DNA of 64,000 bases, taken from the NCBI RefSeq assembly GCF_025502585.1, contig NZ_CP106679.1, forward strand, positions 310,001 to 374,000, written 5' to 3'. A program made the translations under genes and the position numbers. Below are positions 1-8,325 of the stretch, one piece after another. Within the stretch, counting starts at the first letter, position 1, and each line of letters opens with the position of its first letter. The notes beneath the pieces are model-generated. The model saw only the letters and a program-made list of their open reading frames with translations. It searched no databases and had not been told where the DNA came from. This stretch comes from Reichenbachiella agarivorans. GTDB taxonomy: Bacteria > Bacteroidota > Bacteroidia > Cytophagales > Cyclobacteriaceae.

Positions 1-90
1 TTGTTCTGCCGTTCTCTTTTTTTCAGCCGCACATGACATCAAAATCAAAACGCTCAATGCTATTTCTGTAATCCTAATTAGTCTCTTCAT
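1..90 (-). CDS. Lipoprotein, N-terminal fragment cut by window edge
   Basis: An ATG at 88-90 opens a frame that stays open to base 1. It gives 30 residues that begin MKRLIRITEIALSVLILMSC, a basic n-region, a hydrophobic core and a lipobox ending in Cys20, followed by a charged stretch. This is a typical Bacteroidota lipoprotein signal, so a real gene very likely continues outside the window. It reads in the same direction as the upstream heparinase-fold gene but 325 bp separate them. What the mature protein does cannot be told; by context it is probably another enzyme or binding protein of the same locus. Confidence 0.75.
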   Translation of the reverse strand, partial: MKRLIRITEIALSVLILMSCAAEKKRTAEQ

Positions 91-415
91 TGCTATCCAA
101 TCACCTATTGTTCCCCAATCTGACCTTTCGACGCTACCATGCTTATAAAATTTTCGAAAAGTCCTCGTTGATATCATTCAGAATAATTGAATCCACTCTA
201 TACCCTGACTGATTCCCTTCTGATTTAATATCCTAGCAAAACTCAATAACCACCAATACATTCAGTATCAACTATGGTTCAGAAACTATAAAAAATGAGT
301 CTAGTTAACCACAAGCTCTTCTTTTTCATTTAATTACTCAACTCTTCTCAGGTACTTTTACTTCGTCTTCAAGTCGGTCAATTACAGCTTGGTGGTTTAG
401 TTATTTTCATAAGCA
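91..415. other. Non-coding gap between heparinase-fold gene and edge lipoprotein gene
   Basis: AT-rich stretch of 325 bp with no convincing frame on either strand. I find no strong hairpin with a T-run, so no clear terminator for the upstream gene. It presumably holds the 3' end of that transcript and perhaps a promoter for the truncated lipoprotein gene, but I recognise no specific site. Confidence 0.5.
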
Positions 416-3400
416 TTACTTCGTCTGTTCCTCTCTGATCATTTTCCCGTTTTTCAGTTCTCTGACGAATACCTCTATCGTGCCATCTTGACTATCTAGT
501 TGCTCGATTTTAATTTCCTGTACTCGTCCATCGGTCAGGGTCACAACCAACTCATTTTCATTTTTGGCTACCACTGATTTGATCATTGATTTGGTTTCGT
601 AGGGCTCGATCACAGACAAGTATCTGGCTTGTGTCCCTTTGCTGCGTACAGCCATGGATTTGAGACGTGAAGACTCATCTCCGAGCGGGAAGTCTCCTCC
701 TATTTTGGCCTCAAAGCGCAGGACATCCATCCCATCGAGATCAACAGTGATTTTTGCCAGTTCCTCGTTATTTTCTGGCATAGCGGGTAGGGACTTCTCC
801 ATCGGCTCACCTGCTATTTTGATCGGTCCCCCATAGTAATCCTTTCCTTTGTTTTCGGGAATCAACACATTTTCATATTTAACTGGAAGTGAAGAAAGAT
901 AGACGGTTGATCCATTCTTTAGCACCAGCTTTGCATCTCCCCAGAAGATGGTGTTGTTGCGAATCTTACCTGGTGTCATGGTAGTCAGTTCTAATTTGCT
1001 CTTTCCTGAGATGTCTAGAGATATAGTTTTACTTCCCAAAATCCAAGCTCCAGTGCTATCGCTCAGGATCTGTTGATCATCTACACTGACAGTGTACCAT
1101 AGTTTTTTGTTTACATAAAAACCCTCCGTAGAAGTTCCAATCATTAATTCTGATTTCGGTGGCCAAGCATTGAATACATCAATTTTTAGCGGACCATCTA
1201 GGCTATACGGCAATCTCACTCCTTCATTGTCACAACCTTCTCCCCAGCACATTTCGAATTGGGTGCGAGAAGTTCCCTCCACTTCGTACCAGTTGCAATC
1301 TGTGATGAACTGCGCACTACCGATCGGATCAGTATTCATCTGGTTGGTATGCTTGACCAATTCCACTTTGTCTGCTTTGATTCCTTTGAACCCCTTTGAT
1401 TGAAACATCCAGTCAAATTCATGTTCATTTTCACCATTCAAGTAATCTGCTAATACAATGTAATCGTCCATTACAACCATCGCTCTGCGCTGCAACACTG
1501 GTTCAGTAAACTCCGTCACTTCACCAAATGCAGGCTGAATCGCTGGAAGGTCAATGGTCCGACTTTCGTCCCACATTTTTTCGGCAAAAGTCTGTCTATC
1601 GTTTGGGATCCCTCCATATGGTGGGTGGCTCCATTTTGAATTGGTTTCTATCGCAGTAGCTTGCATCATATCTCCTGTATGAAACAAGAGTCGTTTGTTT
1701 TCTACTGGCTGTTGCATTTTTTGATCCACTACTACCATGTTTTTGTTGATGGATACCTGTTTCCAGAATTTGTAGAGATAGCTCTGGTATCCATACCAAA
1801 ACATCAAGGTTCCATAAAAACTACGTCCATAGCGACTCATATGCACCAAATCGGTACGGTCAAAGTGTCCATGGTATCCTCCATGTGAGCCGTAGTGTAG
1901 AGCAGCTTGAATTTGCTCGGACTGCTGCCTGCCAGCCGTCTGTGAACGCAATTGTACAATGCCCATGTTGTCAGCATAGGCCGAAACTTTCATCTTCTCT
2001 GAGGTTACTTTTGGCAGATCTGGCACACCATAAAGTAAGTCACGCGTATCTCCTCGGTTGATAATGGCGGCATATTCTGGATCGCGGTATATGTAATAGG
2101 CCAATTCGTATGATTTGCCAGACAACTTGCCTTCGACCGCATCATTGACCGCCAGCAACACCCCACGAAAATCCATAAATGGAATAGAGGCATCCCACAT
2201 ATCTTTGATGCTGACACTGTTGCGCTCAATTTTGCCCCATTTTTCAAATTCCATTCCCATGATTCCACCTTGTCGTCTACTCGCTAGGAGTGAAAAATGC
2301 TTGGTCGTTCCTATCGGAAAAGTCATGTCTTTGAAATTGATACCCCAAGGCTCCAGTGCCAGTGCTATTTCAGAAAATTCTGTCGCTACCCAAGTGTTGT
2401 ACCCCACGGCACATTCGTACCACCAGCCATCATTCATAATACCATGTTCCAAATGCTTGTAGATTCCTGTTGGGGCATTTAATAACTGATCTATTAGGTA
2501 CCAATCTTGTAGATTCAAGGCACAGTACATAGCCGCGGTGAGTTCGGCCACATTCCAGTTGCTGATCGCTCCTTTGCTATTTCCTTTGAGTGTCTGCGTG
2601 ACAAACAATCGAAACGTGGCTTCTGTCCGTTGTCTATCTTCTGCTGTGACTTGAGGGCTATTTCTTACCAGATCGTACATTCGACCTACTGCTTGCCAGA
2701 ATTTTCCTTCCCCTACAAATGAATTGCTTCCTCCGACAAGTGTCGCTTGATAGCCTGTTTTCGGGTCAATCAAACGTCGGAGCAATTTGAGGCATTTCTC
2801 GGCATAAGCTTCATTTCCTGTCAAGTGATAAGCAATGGCACAATCGTAAATTTCAGTTCCGTTTGTTGAAAACACTGATTTGCCCAATGGTCTCTCTGTT
2901 TCATTAGAAAAATCTGCGCCGTTTGGCACAACCCACTTTTTGGCATTCCTTTCGTACTCTTCTAAGGCTTCTTTGGCCCAATCATATTTTTCGATCTTTT
3001 CATTTATTTTCTGCCATCCTGCATCAGTGAAAATAATATTTGGGAAGGGAACATGAACTGCCGTAGTAAATTCAAGGCTTGGAGAAGATGCTCCCGATCC
3101 ATTGGCAATAGCTTTCACCACTTGCTTTTCACGGATCCCCTGTGGCAAATGAGCTGGAATCTCCACCGTAAGTACGCATTTACCCACTTCACCAGGAGAT
3201 AGAGAAAAAACTGAGGGTTCGATACGCGCTTTCATTGATTCCCAACCCATGGTTTCAATCACCATCTGAATACCTTGTAACTCATCTGTTGTATTGGCGA
3301 CTTCCATTTCGTACTGTACCTCTGTACCTGGATCGGAAGATTTTCCTCTGATTTCTGCCTCCAATGCGGCAGTAAGACCTTTCGTTACAAATACATTTCG

Positions 3401-3904
3401 GATTTTATAAGTAGGGTTTTCATCGGATTGAAGGGACAACAATACATGCTTCACGGCAAAAAAGGTCCCTTGCCTCTGACCTGCATCTATGTCAAACAAA
3501 TCCCATGGGATATAAACCGTGTGCCAACCTTTGCCAACCAGTCGCACCTGAGCTGTACTTACGGGGTTCAAGTCTTCATAATCCAGCGTATCCACTTTCA
3601 ACACGGCAGAAATTTGCGCTGTGGTTTCTTTGTGCAGATAGACATCAAACACCAGCCCGCTGTACTTGGTCCAATCCGCAGCATCTCCATGAAAGGGTCT
3701 GCTAATTCCAGGGAAGTAAATGCGATTTTGATCTGCATAGGTGTATGAAATGGCCGTACCATTCGCGATGAGTGCCTCCCCATTTTTTACCTTGCTAGCA
3801 CCTGACCAATCAGTAAAATCGTTGGCTCCCACTCTCTCCTTTGGTTGCGCCAAAGTAATTGTCGAGATTATGACTGTTAAAAAAAGTAAAGCTGCGTTTT
3901 TCAT
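416..3904 (-). CDS. Giant heparinase II/III-fold polysaccharide lyase-like protein (paralogue A)
   Basis: The 1162-residue protein probably cleaves uronic-acid-containing polysaccharide by beta-elimination in the periplasm or at the cell surface. The start is set at the Met that begins the signal peptide MKNAALLFLTVIISTITLAQ; the 13 codons before it look like leader. Order: signal peptide; beta-sandwich carbohydrate-binding-like region (about 25-180); an Ig-like region (about 185-290) resembling the NEW3/NPCBM-associated type; alpha-helical toroid; heparinase II/III-type beta-sandwich. Positions matching the catalytic set of heparinase II are visible: Asn in SNWNV (near 450), Tyr in VGYNTW (near 501) and His in YHGHFDR (near 680). 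It is a close paralogue of the gene at 8326-11817, with almost equal length and long identical stretches. The exact PL family and substrate are unknown to me; ulvan-, glucuronan- or glycosaminoglycan-type activity are all possible. Confidence 0.8.
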   Translation of the reverse strand: MKNAALLFLTVIISTITLAQPKERVGANDFTDWSGASKVKNGEALIANGTAISYTYADQNRIYFPGISRPFHGDAADWTKYSGLVFDVYLHKETTAQISAVLKVDTLDYEDLNPVSTAQVRLVGKGWHTVYIPWDLFDIDAGQRQGTFFAVKHVLLSLQSDENPTYKIRNVFVTKGLTAALEAEIRGKSSDPGTEVQYEMEVANTTDELQGIQMVIETMGWESMKARIEPSVFSLSPGEVGKCVLTVEIPAHLPQGIREKQVVKAIANGSGASSPSLEFTTAVHVPFPNIIFTDAGWQKINEKIEKYDWAKEALEEYERNAKKWVVPNGADFSNETERPLGKSVFSTNGTEIYDCAIAYHLTGNEAYAEKCLKLLRRLIDPKTGYQATLVGGSNSFVGEGKFWQAVGRMYDLVRNSPQVTAEDRQRTEATFRLFVTQTLKGNSKGAISNWNVAELTAAMYCALNLQDWYLIDQLLNAPTGIYKHLEHGIMNDGWWYECAVGYNTWVATEFSEIALALEPWGINFKDMTFPIGTTKHFSLLASRRQGGIMGMEFEKWGKIERNSVSIKDMWDASIPFMDFRGVLLAVNDAVEGKLSGKSYELAYYIYRDPEYAAIINRGDTRDLLYGVPDLPKVTSEKMKVSAYADNMGIVQLRSQTAGRQQSEQIQAALHYGSHGGYHGHFDRTDLVHMSRYGRSFYGTLMFWYGYQSYLYKFWKQVSINKNMVVVDQKMQQPVENKRLLFHTGDMMQATAIETNSKWSHPPYGGIPNDRQTFAEKMWDESRTIDLPAIQPAFGEVTEFTEPVLQRRAMVVMDDYIVLADYLNGENEHEFDWMFQSKGFKGIKADKVELVKHTNQMNTDPIGSAQFITDCNWYEVEGTSRTQFEMCWGEGCDNEGVRLPYSLDGPLKIDVFNAWPPKSELMIGTSTEGFYVNKKLWYTVSVDDQQILSDSTGAWILGSKTISLDISGKSKLELTTMTPGKIRNNTIFWGDAKLVLKNGSTVYLSSLPVKYENVLIPENKGKDYYGGPIKIAGEPMEKSLPAMPENNEELAKITVDLDGMDVLRFEAKIGGDFPLGDESSRLKSMAVRSKGTQARYLSVIEPYETKSMIKSVVAKNENELVVTLTDGRVQEIKIEQLDSQDGTIEVFVRELKNGKMIREEQTK

Positions 3905-4020
3905 GTGTATTTTATAAATTTTATGGCTGTATGGAATTCCCAAGGCATCATTTTCCTTTAGGATGAAGATTTTCTGTTCTCAATCTTCATCCTTGGTTGG
4001 TATGCTTATGGTCATTTCAT
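3905..4020 (-). promoter_or_regulatory. Duplicated 5' leader, copy A, with hairpin
   Basis: This leader is nearly the same as that at 11818-11948, allowing small indels, although both are non-coding. It contains the palindrome GGAATTCC and a perfect 11-bp inverted repeat, GGATGAAGATT (3961-3971) against AATCTTCATCC (3982-3992), with a 10-base loop. No T-run follows the stem on either strand, so it is not a normal terminator. A 5'-UTR structure, a protein-binding site or a processing site are the likely readings. Confidence 0.6.
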
Positions 4021-4086
4021 ATTCAATTGTTCTTTCATCAAAATCATTTTTCCCTAATCACCTCTGCTCTCAGCTGAGCATGATTG

Positions 4087-5673
4087 CTACATACTCTGGC
4101 GACTAATCGCCTGCTGATACAGTTCCTCAGTCTGTATTCTCAGCTTCCTCAAAGTCTCCCCATGCTCTGGACTGTTAACTAAATTGTGCTGTTCCAAGGG
4201 GTCATTTTCCACATCGTATAGTTCCTCGATTTTGGGACTATGCTCGTAATAGACAAAATACTTCCAGCGAGCTGTACGTACGCCCCTGCTACGGTAGGAT
4301 TGATTGGCTTCAATTAGTTTTTGATTGATCTCGTCTACGTTTTGGCTATATCGCTCTTCGAACATATCCACCAGAAAAAGATCCTCCATCAAGACCGCAT
4401 CTCTCCAATCAGACATGTCCTGAGTCTGATTCAAAACTCCACTGATATCTCTCCCCTGCATACTCAGTGGTGGCTTCAGCCCTGCCATCGAAACAATGGT
4501 AGGAGCCATATCTATGGACGAAATCAGGGCATTCTCCCTCCTTTGACGTTTGGAATCAGGCACGCGTCCGTCATAAATAATGAGTGGAGCTTTGACTGAT
4601 TCTTCGTAGAGCAGGCATTTGTCAAACAATCCATGTGAACCTTGAAAACGACCATTATCACTTGTGTAGATGATAATGGTATTTTCAAGAAGTCCTTTTT
4701 CTTTCAACTTTTCAACCAAAAGCCCCACCTGCTGATCTACTGTATAGCCCTGTGTGGCAAATCGACGCACAAGACGTTGATACAATTCTGGTGTGGAAGA
4801 GCGCTGGCGATGAAGATATACACCGCGAGCATTTTCTTTTACTACACTCGGCAATTCTTCATTGTCTCCTTCTACCCAGTTATCTGGCACTGAAAAATCC
4901 TGATCTTTGAATTGCTCAAAATGTGGCATATACATGTCTCGATTCTGATCATGCTTCACTGCATAAAAACTGACCGAAAGACAAAATGGCTGATCCACTG
5001 GCTGAGTATCTATAAAGCGCAACATGGCTTCACCAGTTCGTCGAGTGGTTGATGAGTTGTCTCTGTTTTCCATCTCTCGATATATCGTCTGCAAAACCTC
5101 ATCGGTTTCTGGCCAAGCCAAAACCCCATTCCTTTCGTGTGTTTCAGCACCTGCAAAAAAATCGAAAACATGCCCCATGTTTTCTTTGTAATAGTGTTCT
5201 TTCGGTGTACTTGGCCTTTGTGCTTTTTCTGTCACCGTAAACCCAACCTTGCCAATAAAACCCGTTCGGTAGCCTGCTTTTTTCAATACTGCGGGATAGC
5301 TCTGAGCAAAATCTGCCTGTGACAAAGTGTAATCATTGGGCGCAACAAACCCGACTCGGTGACTAGATATAGGGCGTCCGGTCATCATGGTCACGCGGCT
5401 AGGCATGCAAATCGCCACAGCATAAAAAGCTTTGTCAAATGTGACTCCCTGTGTAGCCAAATTATCGATATTGGGCGTATTGAATTCAGGTTTGCCGTAG
5501 CAGCCCATGTTGTCCCAACGTTGATCATCCGTCATCAAAAAGATGATGTTGGGAGGATTGCTCTGTTCGCGCTTTGTGGATGGGTTTTGGCAAGATGACA
5601 AAACCATAGCGCACCACAATCCCCCGATCCAAACCCGTGTTCTCATGCTATATGTACATCCCATGATTTTCAT
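4087..5673 (-). CDS. S1-family sulfatase, lipoprotein
   Basis: Removes sulfate esters from the polysaccharide or its fragments. The formylglycine motif is C-M-P-S-R with the cysteine near residue 89, followed by VTMMTGRP, and the metal-binding Asp pair lies in FLMTDDQRW (near 49-50). The cysteine-type motif needs a formylglycine-generating enzyme encoded elsewhere. A lipobox ends at Cys28 (VLSSC). The ATG at 5673 overlaps the upstream GH31 stop as TGATG, which argues for translational coupling; a start at 5646 (MRTRVW) would give a more compact signal peptide. The length, 528 residues, is normal for the family. It lies in the same operon as GH31. Which sulfate position it attacks cannot be told. 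Confidence 0.9.
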   Translation of the reverse strand: MKIMGCTYSMRTRVWIGGLWCAMVLSSCQNPSTKREQSNPPNIIFLMTDDQRWDNMGCYGKPEFNTPNIDNLATQGVTFDKAFYAVAICMPSRVTMMTGRPISSHRVGFVAPNDYTLSQADFAQSYPAVLKKAGYRTGFIGKVGFTVTEKAQRPSTPKEHYYKENMGHVFDFFAGAETHERNGVLAWPETDEVLQTIYREMENRDNSSTTRRTGEAMLRFIDTQPVDQPFCLSVSFYAVKHDQNRDMYMPHFEQFKDQDFSVPDNWVEGDNEELPSVVKENARGVYLHRQRSSTPELYQRLVRRFATQGYTVDQQVGLLVEKLKEKGLLENTIIIYTSDNGRFQGSHGLFDKCLLYEESVKAPLIIYDGRVPDSKRQRRENALISSIDMAPTIVSMAGLKPPLSMQGRDISGVLNQTQDMSDWRDAVLMEDLFLVDMFEERYSQNVDEINQKLIEANQSYRSRGVRTARWKYFVYYEHSPKIEELYDVENDPLEQHNLVNSPEHGETLRKLRIQTEELYQQAISRQSM

Positions 5674-8315
5674 CAAAGGGAAATTTTCAATTCTACACCT
5701 GCGTATCTCGTCTCTTTCGAACTGCCACCGATCACTTCTACCACCAAGTCCATTGGTTTTTGAGCAAAATCGATGTAGTCTCCCGCTGCTTCTCTAATGG
5801 TCACTTCTTGGTTCTTCTCACTATATGAAATCAATAGTTGTGAATACTCCCCTTTTTCATAGTCATAACTCTCATTGTCATCCAGATAGAGTACAAACTC
5901 AGCATCCTGACCAGGGTAAATTTTGAGTTTCAACGGCTCCTTAGTTTCTTGTGTGGCATACTGTACTTTGGGACCGAATGGAATAATAGACCCTGCCTTC
6001 ACGAACATGGGCGTTTCACTCAATGGCGCACTCACTCGAATGGTAGTGCCACCATGTAATTTTTCTCCTGTCCAGTAGTTGTACCAATCTCCAGCAGGCA
6101 GGTAGATGTCCTTTTCGCGCTGTTCATATTCGGTCACCAAACCCACCATGATCGACTCTCCGAAAAACAACTGGTCTTTGATCCCCCAAGTGTTTTTATC
6201 CTCTGGATAATGATAGACCAGAGGACTCATCAGTTGTCGACTGTTGCTAGTGATCTGCCATGCTTGTGAATAGATGTAAGGCATGAGCTGGTAGCGCAGA
6301 TCGATGAACTTGCGTGCAGTAGCTTCAAAAGCTTCGTCATATCTCCAAATCTCCGTCTCAGACACATAGCCATGGATACGAAAGATTGGGCTGAATGCCC
6401 CAAACTGAAACCAACGCGTAAGCAATTCGATGTATTCAGGATTGGTGTATTGGTCATCAAAATCAGGATTGATGGATTTCGAATCTCTAAAAAAACCTCC
6501 AATATCATGTGTCCAATACGGCACGCCTGCCATGGTAAAATTAAGACCTGCAGCAATCTGTTCTGAAAACTGCTCCCAAGAGGCCTCCACATCTCCAGAC
6601 CAAGAAGTAGCACCGTATCGCTGCTGTCCAGAATAAGCCGAACGAGTGAGGTTAAACACACGCTCAGTTGGGAATTCTGTTCTTCGACCATCATACATGG
6701 CCTTGGTCACTAAAAGCGAATAAGGATTTTGCACGTTCTCGAAAGCTCCCACGGCAGTCATCGCTTTGGTATCGGTCACCCCTTCTGGTTCTGTTCCGTC
6801 CAACCAAATCGAACTTACTCCTAAATGAAACATGGAATCGCTCAACACTCTGTAAAATCGCTCTTGGACTCCCGAGTCATATATATCCACATAATTACTG
6901 CCTTTGATTTTTGAGAGATTGTACTTTGATTCGAGACGCTCATTTTTCATCTCAGGCCATACGGAAACCATCAGTTTCATATGCAACTCGTTCAGCTCAT
7001 CCACCATCGCTTTAGCATCAGGATATTTGTCTCTGTCCCACTCTGGGCCCTTCGTACCCTTTGGCCAATAAAACCAATCTTGCACAATGTTGTCTACTGG
7101 AATTTCTCTTTCACGCATTTCACGTGCATTCACCAGTAACTCTTCTTGGTCGTGGTACCTTTCGCGGCACTGCCAAAAACCATAAGACGCTTTAGAAAAC
7201 ATAGGGGCTTTTCCTGTCAATTTTTGATTGAGAGCAATCACTTCACCTGGATTTTCTCCATGTACAAAATAGTAATCAATCGTATGGCCTTTTAAGCTAC
7301 TAAACACCGTTTTATTGAAATTTGGCTCGTTGTAGAACAATCTTCCGGAAATTTTCGCACCTGTGTTTTGAAATACTACTTTATAGGTTTTGCCTGCTTC
7401 CAACATCATCTTGCCAGAGTATCTTCTAGGCATCCAGATCGTGGAGTAATAAATCACTTCTTCGCCATCTATTGTCACCTTGATCTCTCCACGCATACGG
7501 CCATTATTATCGCTCAAGGCCATGAATGTGTATTCGCCTGACTGCTGGGGAGTAAACGTAGTTTCGCGAATATTTTTCTCTTCATCTTCCTTGGTCGCGT
7601 ATGCCGCTACATTTTCCTTTTCGCCATCTACAGGTACGACTTGTTCGTTGCTCTTGGCTTGCACTGCTTGGTCTGTGACAAACTCAATTTCCTTTTGGGT
7701 TTCGTTGAAATCGGTAAGGCTATAGTTGTGCCAGTAGATGCCATAGTTTTTGGTGGATACCAAAAATGGTATGGCGATTTCCTGGTTGTACTGCTGCAGA
7801 CGAATGGGAACATTTTTCCAATTCATAATGCCACTTTGGAATTGCCCTAGACCATACAGTGCTTCATCTCCAGCCACGAAAGCTTGCGAAACTACATTGC
7901 CTTCAGCCTTTGGGTTGAGGTAAGTCATTTCATTGGTTTCGGACAAGAGAAGCTCGCCATCTTTTGACTGATATCGGACAACTCCATCCATGTCTACCAA
8001 AATCTTTAAGGCCTCGGTATCAATCACTACTTGCTCTTTTGATTCGGAAAGCTCCCATGCTACCTGCTGTGGTTCCAAAACAGTGACATAGTCAGGCACC
8101 GATGTCTTCATGCTATCCATAGTCAATCCTTTTCGGACATGGACAATGGCTTTGTCTATGATGTCAATTTGTAACGTAAGACTGTCGATGTAAATGGTGA
8201 CCCCCTGAGCGGACTGTGCTATCTGATGTACAAAAGTTGACTTACACCCGGCCACCCCGATAAACAAGAAACTAAGCCCAAATATTATCCTATTCAATTT
8301 TCGAAAATTTTGCAT
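5673..8315 (-). CDS. GH31 alpha-glycosidase with PA14 insertion, lipoprotein
   Basis: Exo-acting retaining alpha-glycosidase of 880 residues. The nucleophile Asp is in WLDGTEPEG (near 504) and the acid/base Asp in WSGDVEASW (near 572), both diagnostic of GH31. A PA14-like beta-sandwich (about 245-335, with SGEYTFMALSDNNGRMRG) interrupts the N-terminal domain, as known for some alpha-xylosidases of the Xyl31A type. The signal peptide ends in the lipobox VAGC (Cys24). It starts 10 bp after the stop of the giant paralogue B, in one operon. Alpha-xylosidase is the best guess, but alpha-glucosidase or alpha-galactosidase cannot be excluded from sequence alone. Confidence 0.9.
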   Translation of the reverse strand: MQNFRKLNRIIFGLSFLFIGVAGCKSTFVHQIAQSAQGVTIYIDSLTLQIDIIDKAIVHVRKGLTMDSMKTSVPDYVTVLEPQQVAWELSESKEQVVIDTEALKILVDMDGVVRYQSKDGELLLSETNEMTYLNPKAEGNVVSQAFVAGDEALYGLGQFQSGIMNWKNVPIRLQQYNQEIAIPFLVSTKNYGIYWHNYSLTDFNETQKEIEFVTDQAVQAKSNEQVVPVDGEKENVAAYATKEDEEKNIRETTFTPQQSGEYTFMALSDNNGRMRGEIKVTIDGEEVIYYSTIWMPRRYSGKMMLEAGKTYKVVFQNTGAKISGRLFYNEPNFNKTVFSSLKGHTIDYYFVHGENPGEVIALNQKLTGKAPMFSKASYGFWQCRERYHDQEELLVNAREMREREIPVDNIVQDWFYWPKGTKGPEWDRDKYPDAKAMVDELNELHMKLMVSVWPEMKNERLESKYNLSKIKGSNYVDIYDSGVQERFYRVLSDSMFHLGVSSIWLDGTEPEGVTDTKAMTAVGAFENVQNPYSLLVTKAMYDGRRTEFPTERVFNLTRSAYSGQQRYGATSWSGDVEASWEQFSEQIAAGLNFTMAGVPYWTHDIGGFFRDSKSINPDFDDQYTNPEYIELLTRWFQFGAFSPIFRIHGYVSETEIWRYDEAFEATARKFIDLRYQLMPYIYSQAWQITSNSRQLMSPLVYHYPEDKNTWGIKDQLFFGESIMVGLVTEYEQREKDIYLPAGDWYNYWTGEKLHGGTTIRVSAPLSETPMFVKAGSIIPFGPKVQYATQETKEPLKLKIYPGQDAEFVLYLDDNESYDYEKGEYSQLLISYSEKNQEVTIREAAGDYIDFAQKPMDLVVEVIGGSSKETRYAGVELKISL

Positions 8316-8325
8316 CCTATCTTAA

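Noticed and set aside
3961-3992. Leader hairpin as an intrinsic terminator of the sulfatase gene
   Set aside because: Neither strand has a T-run after the stem, and the structure is kept in the leader of the paralogue, which points to a leader function.
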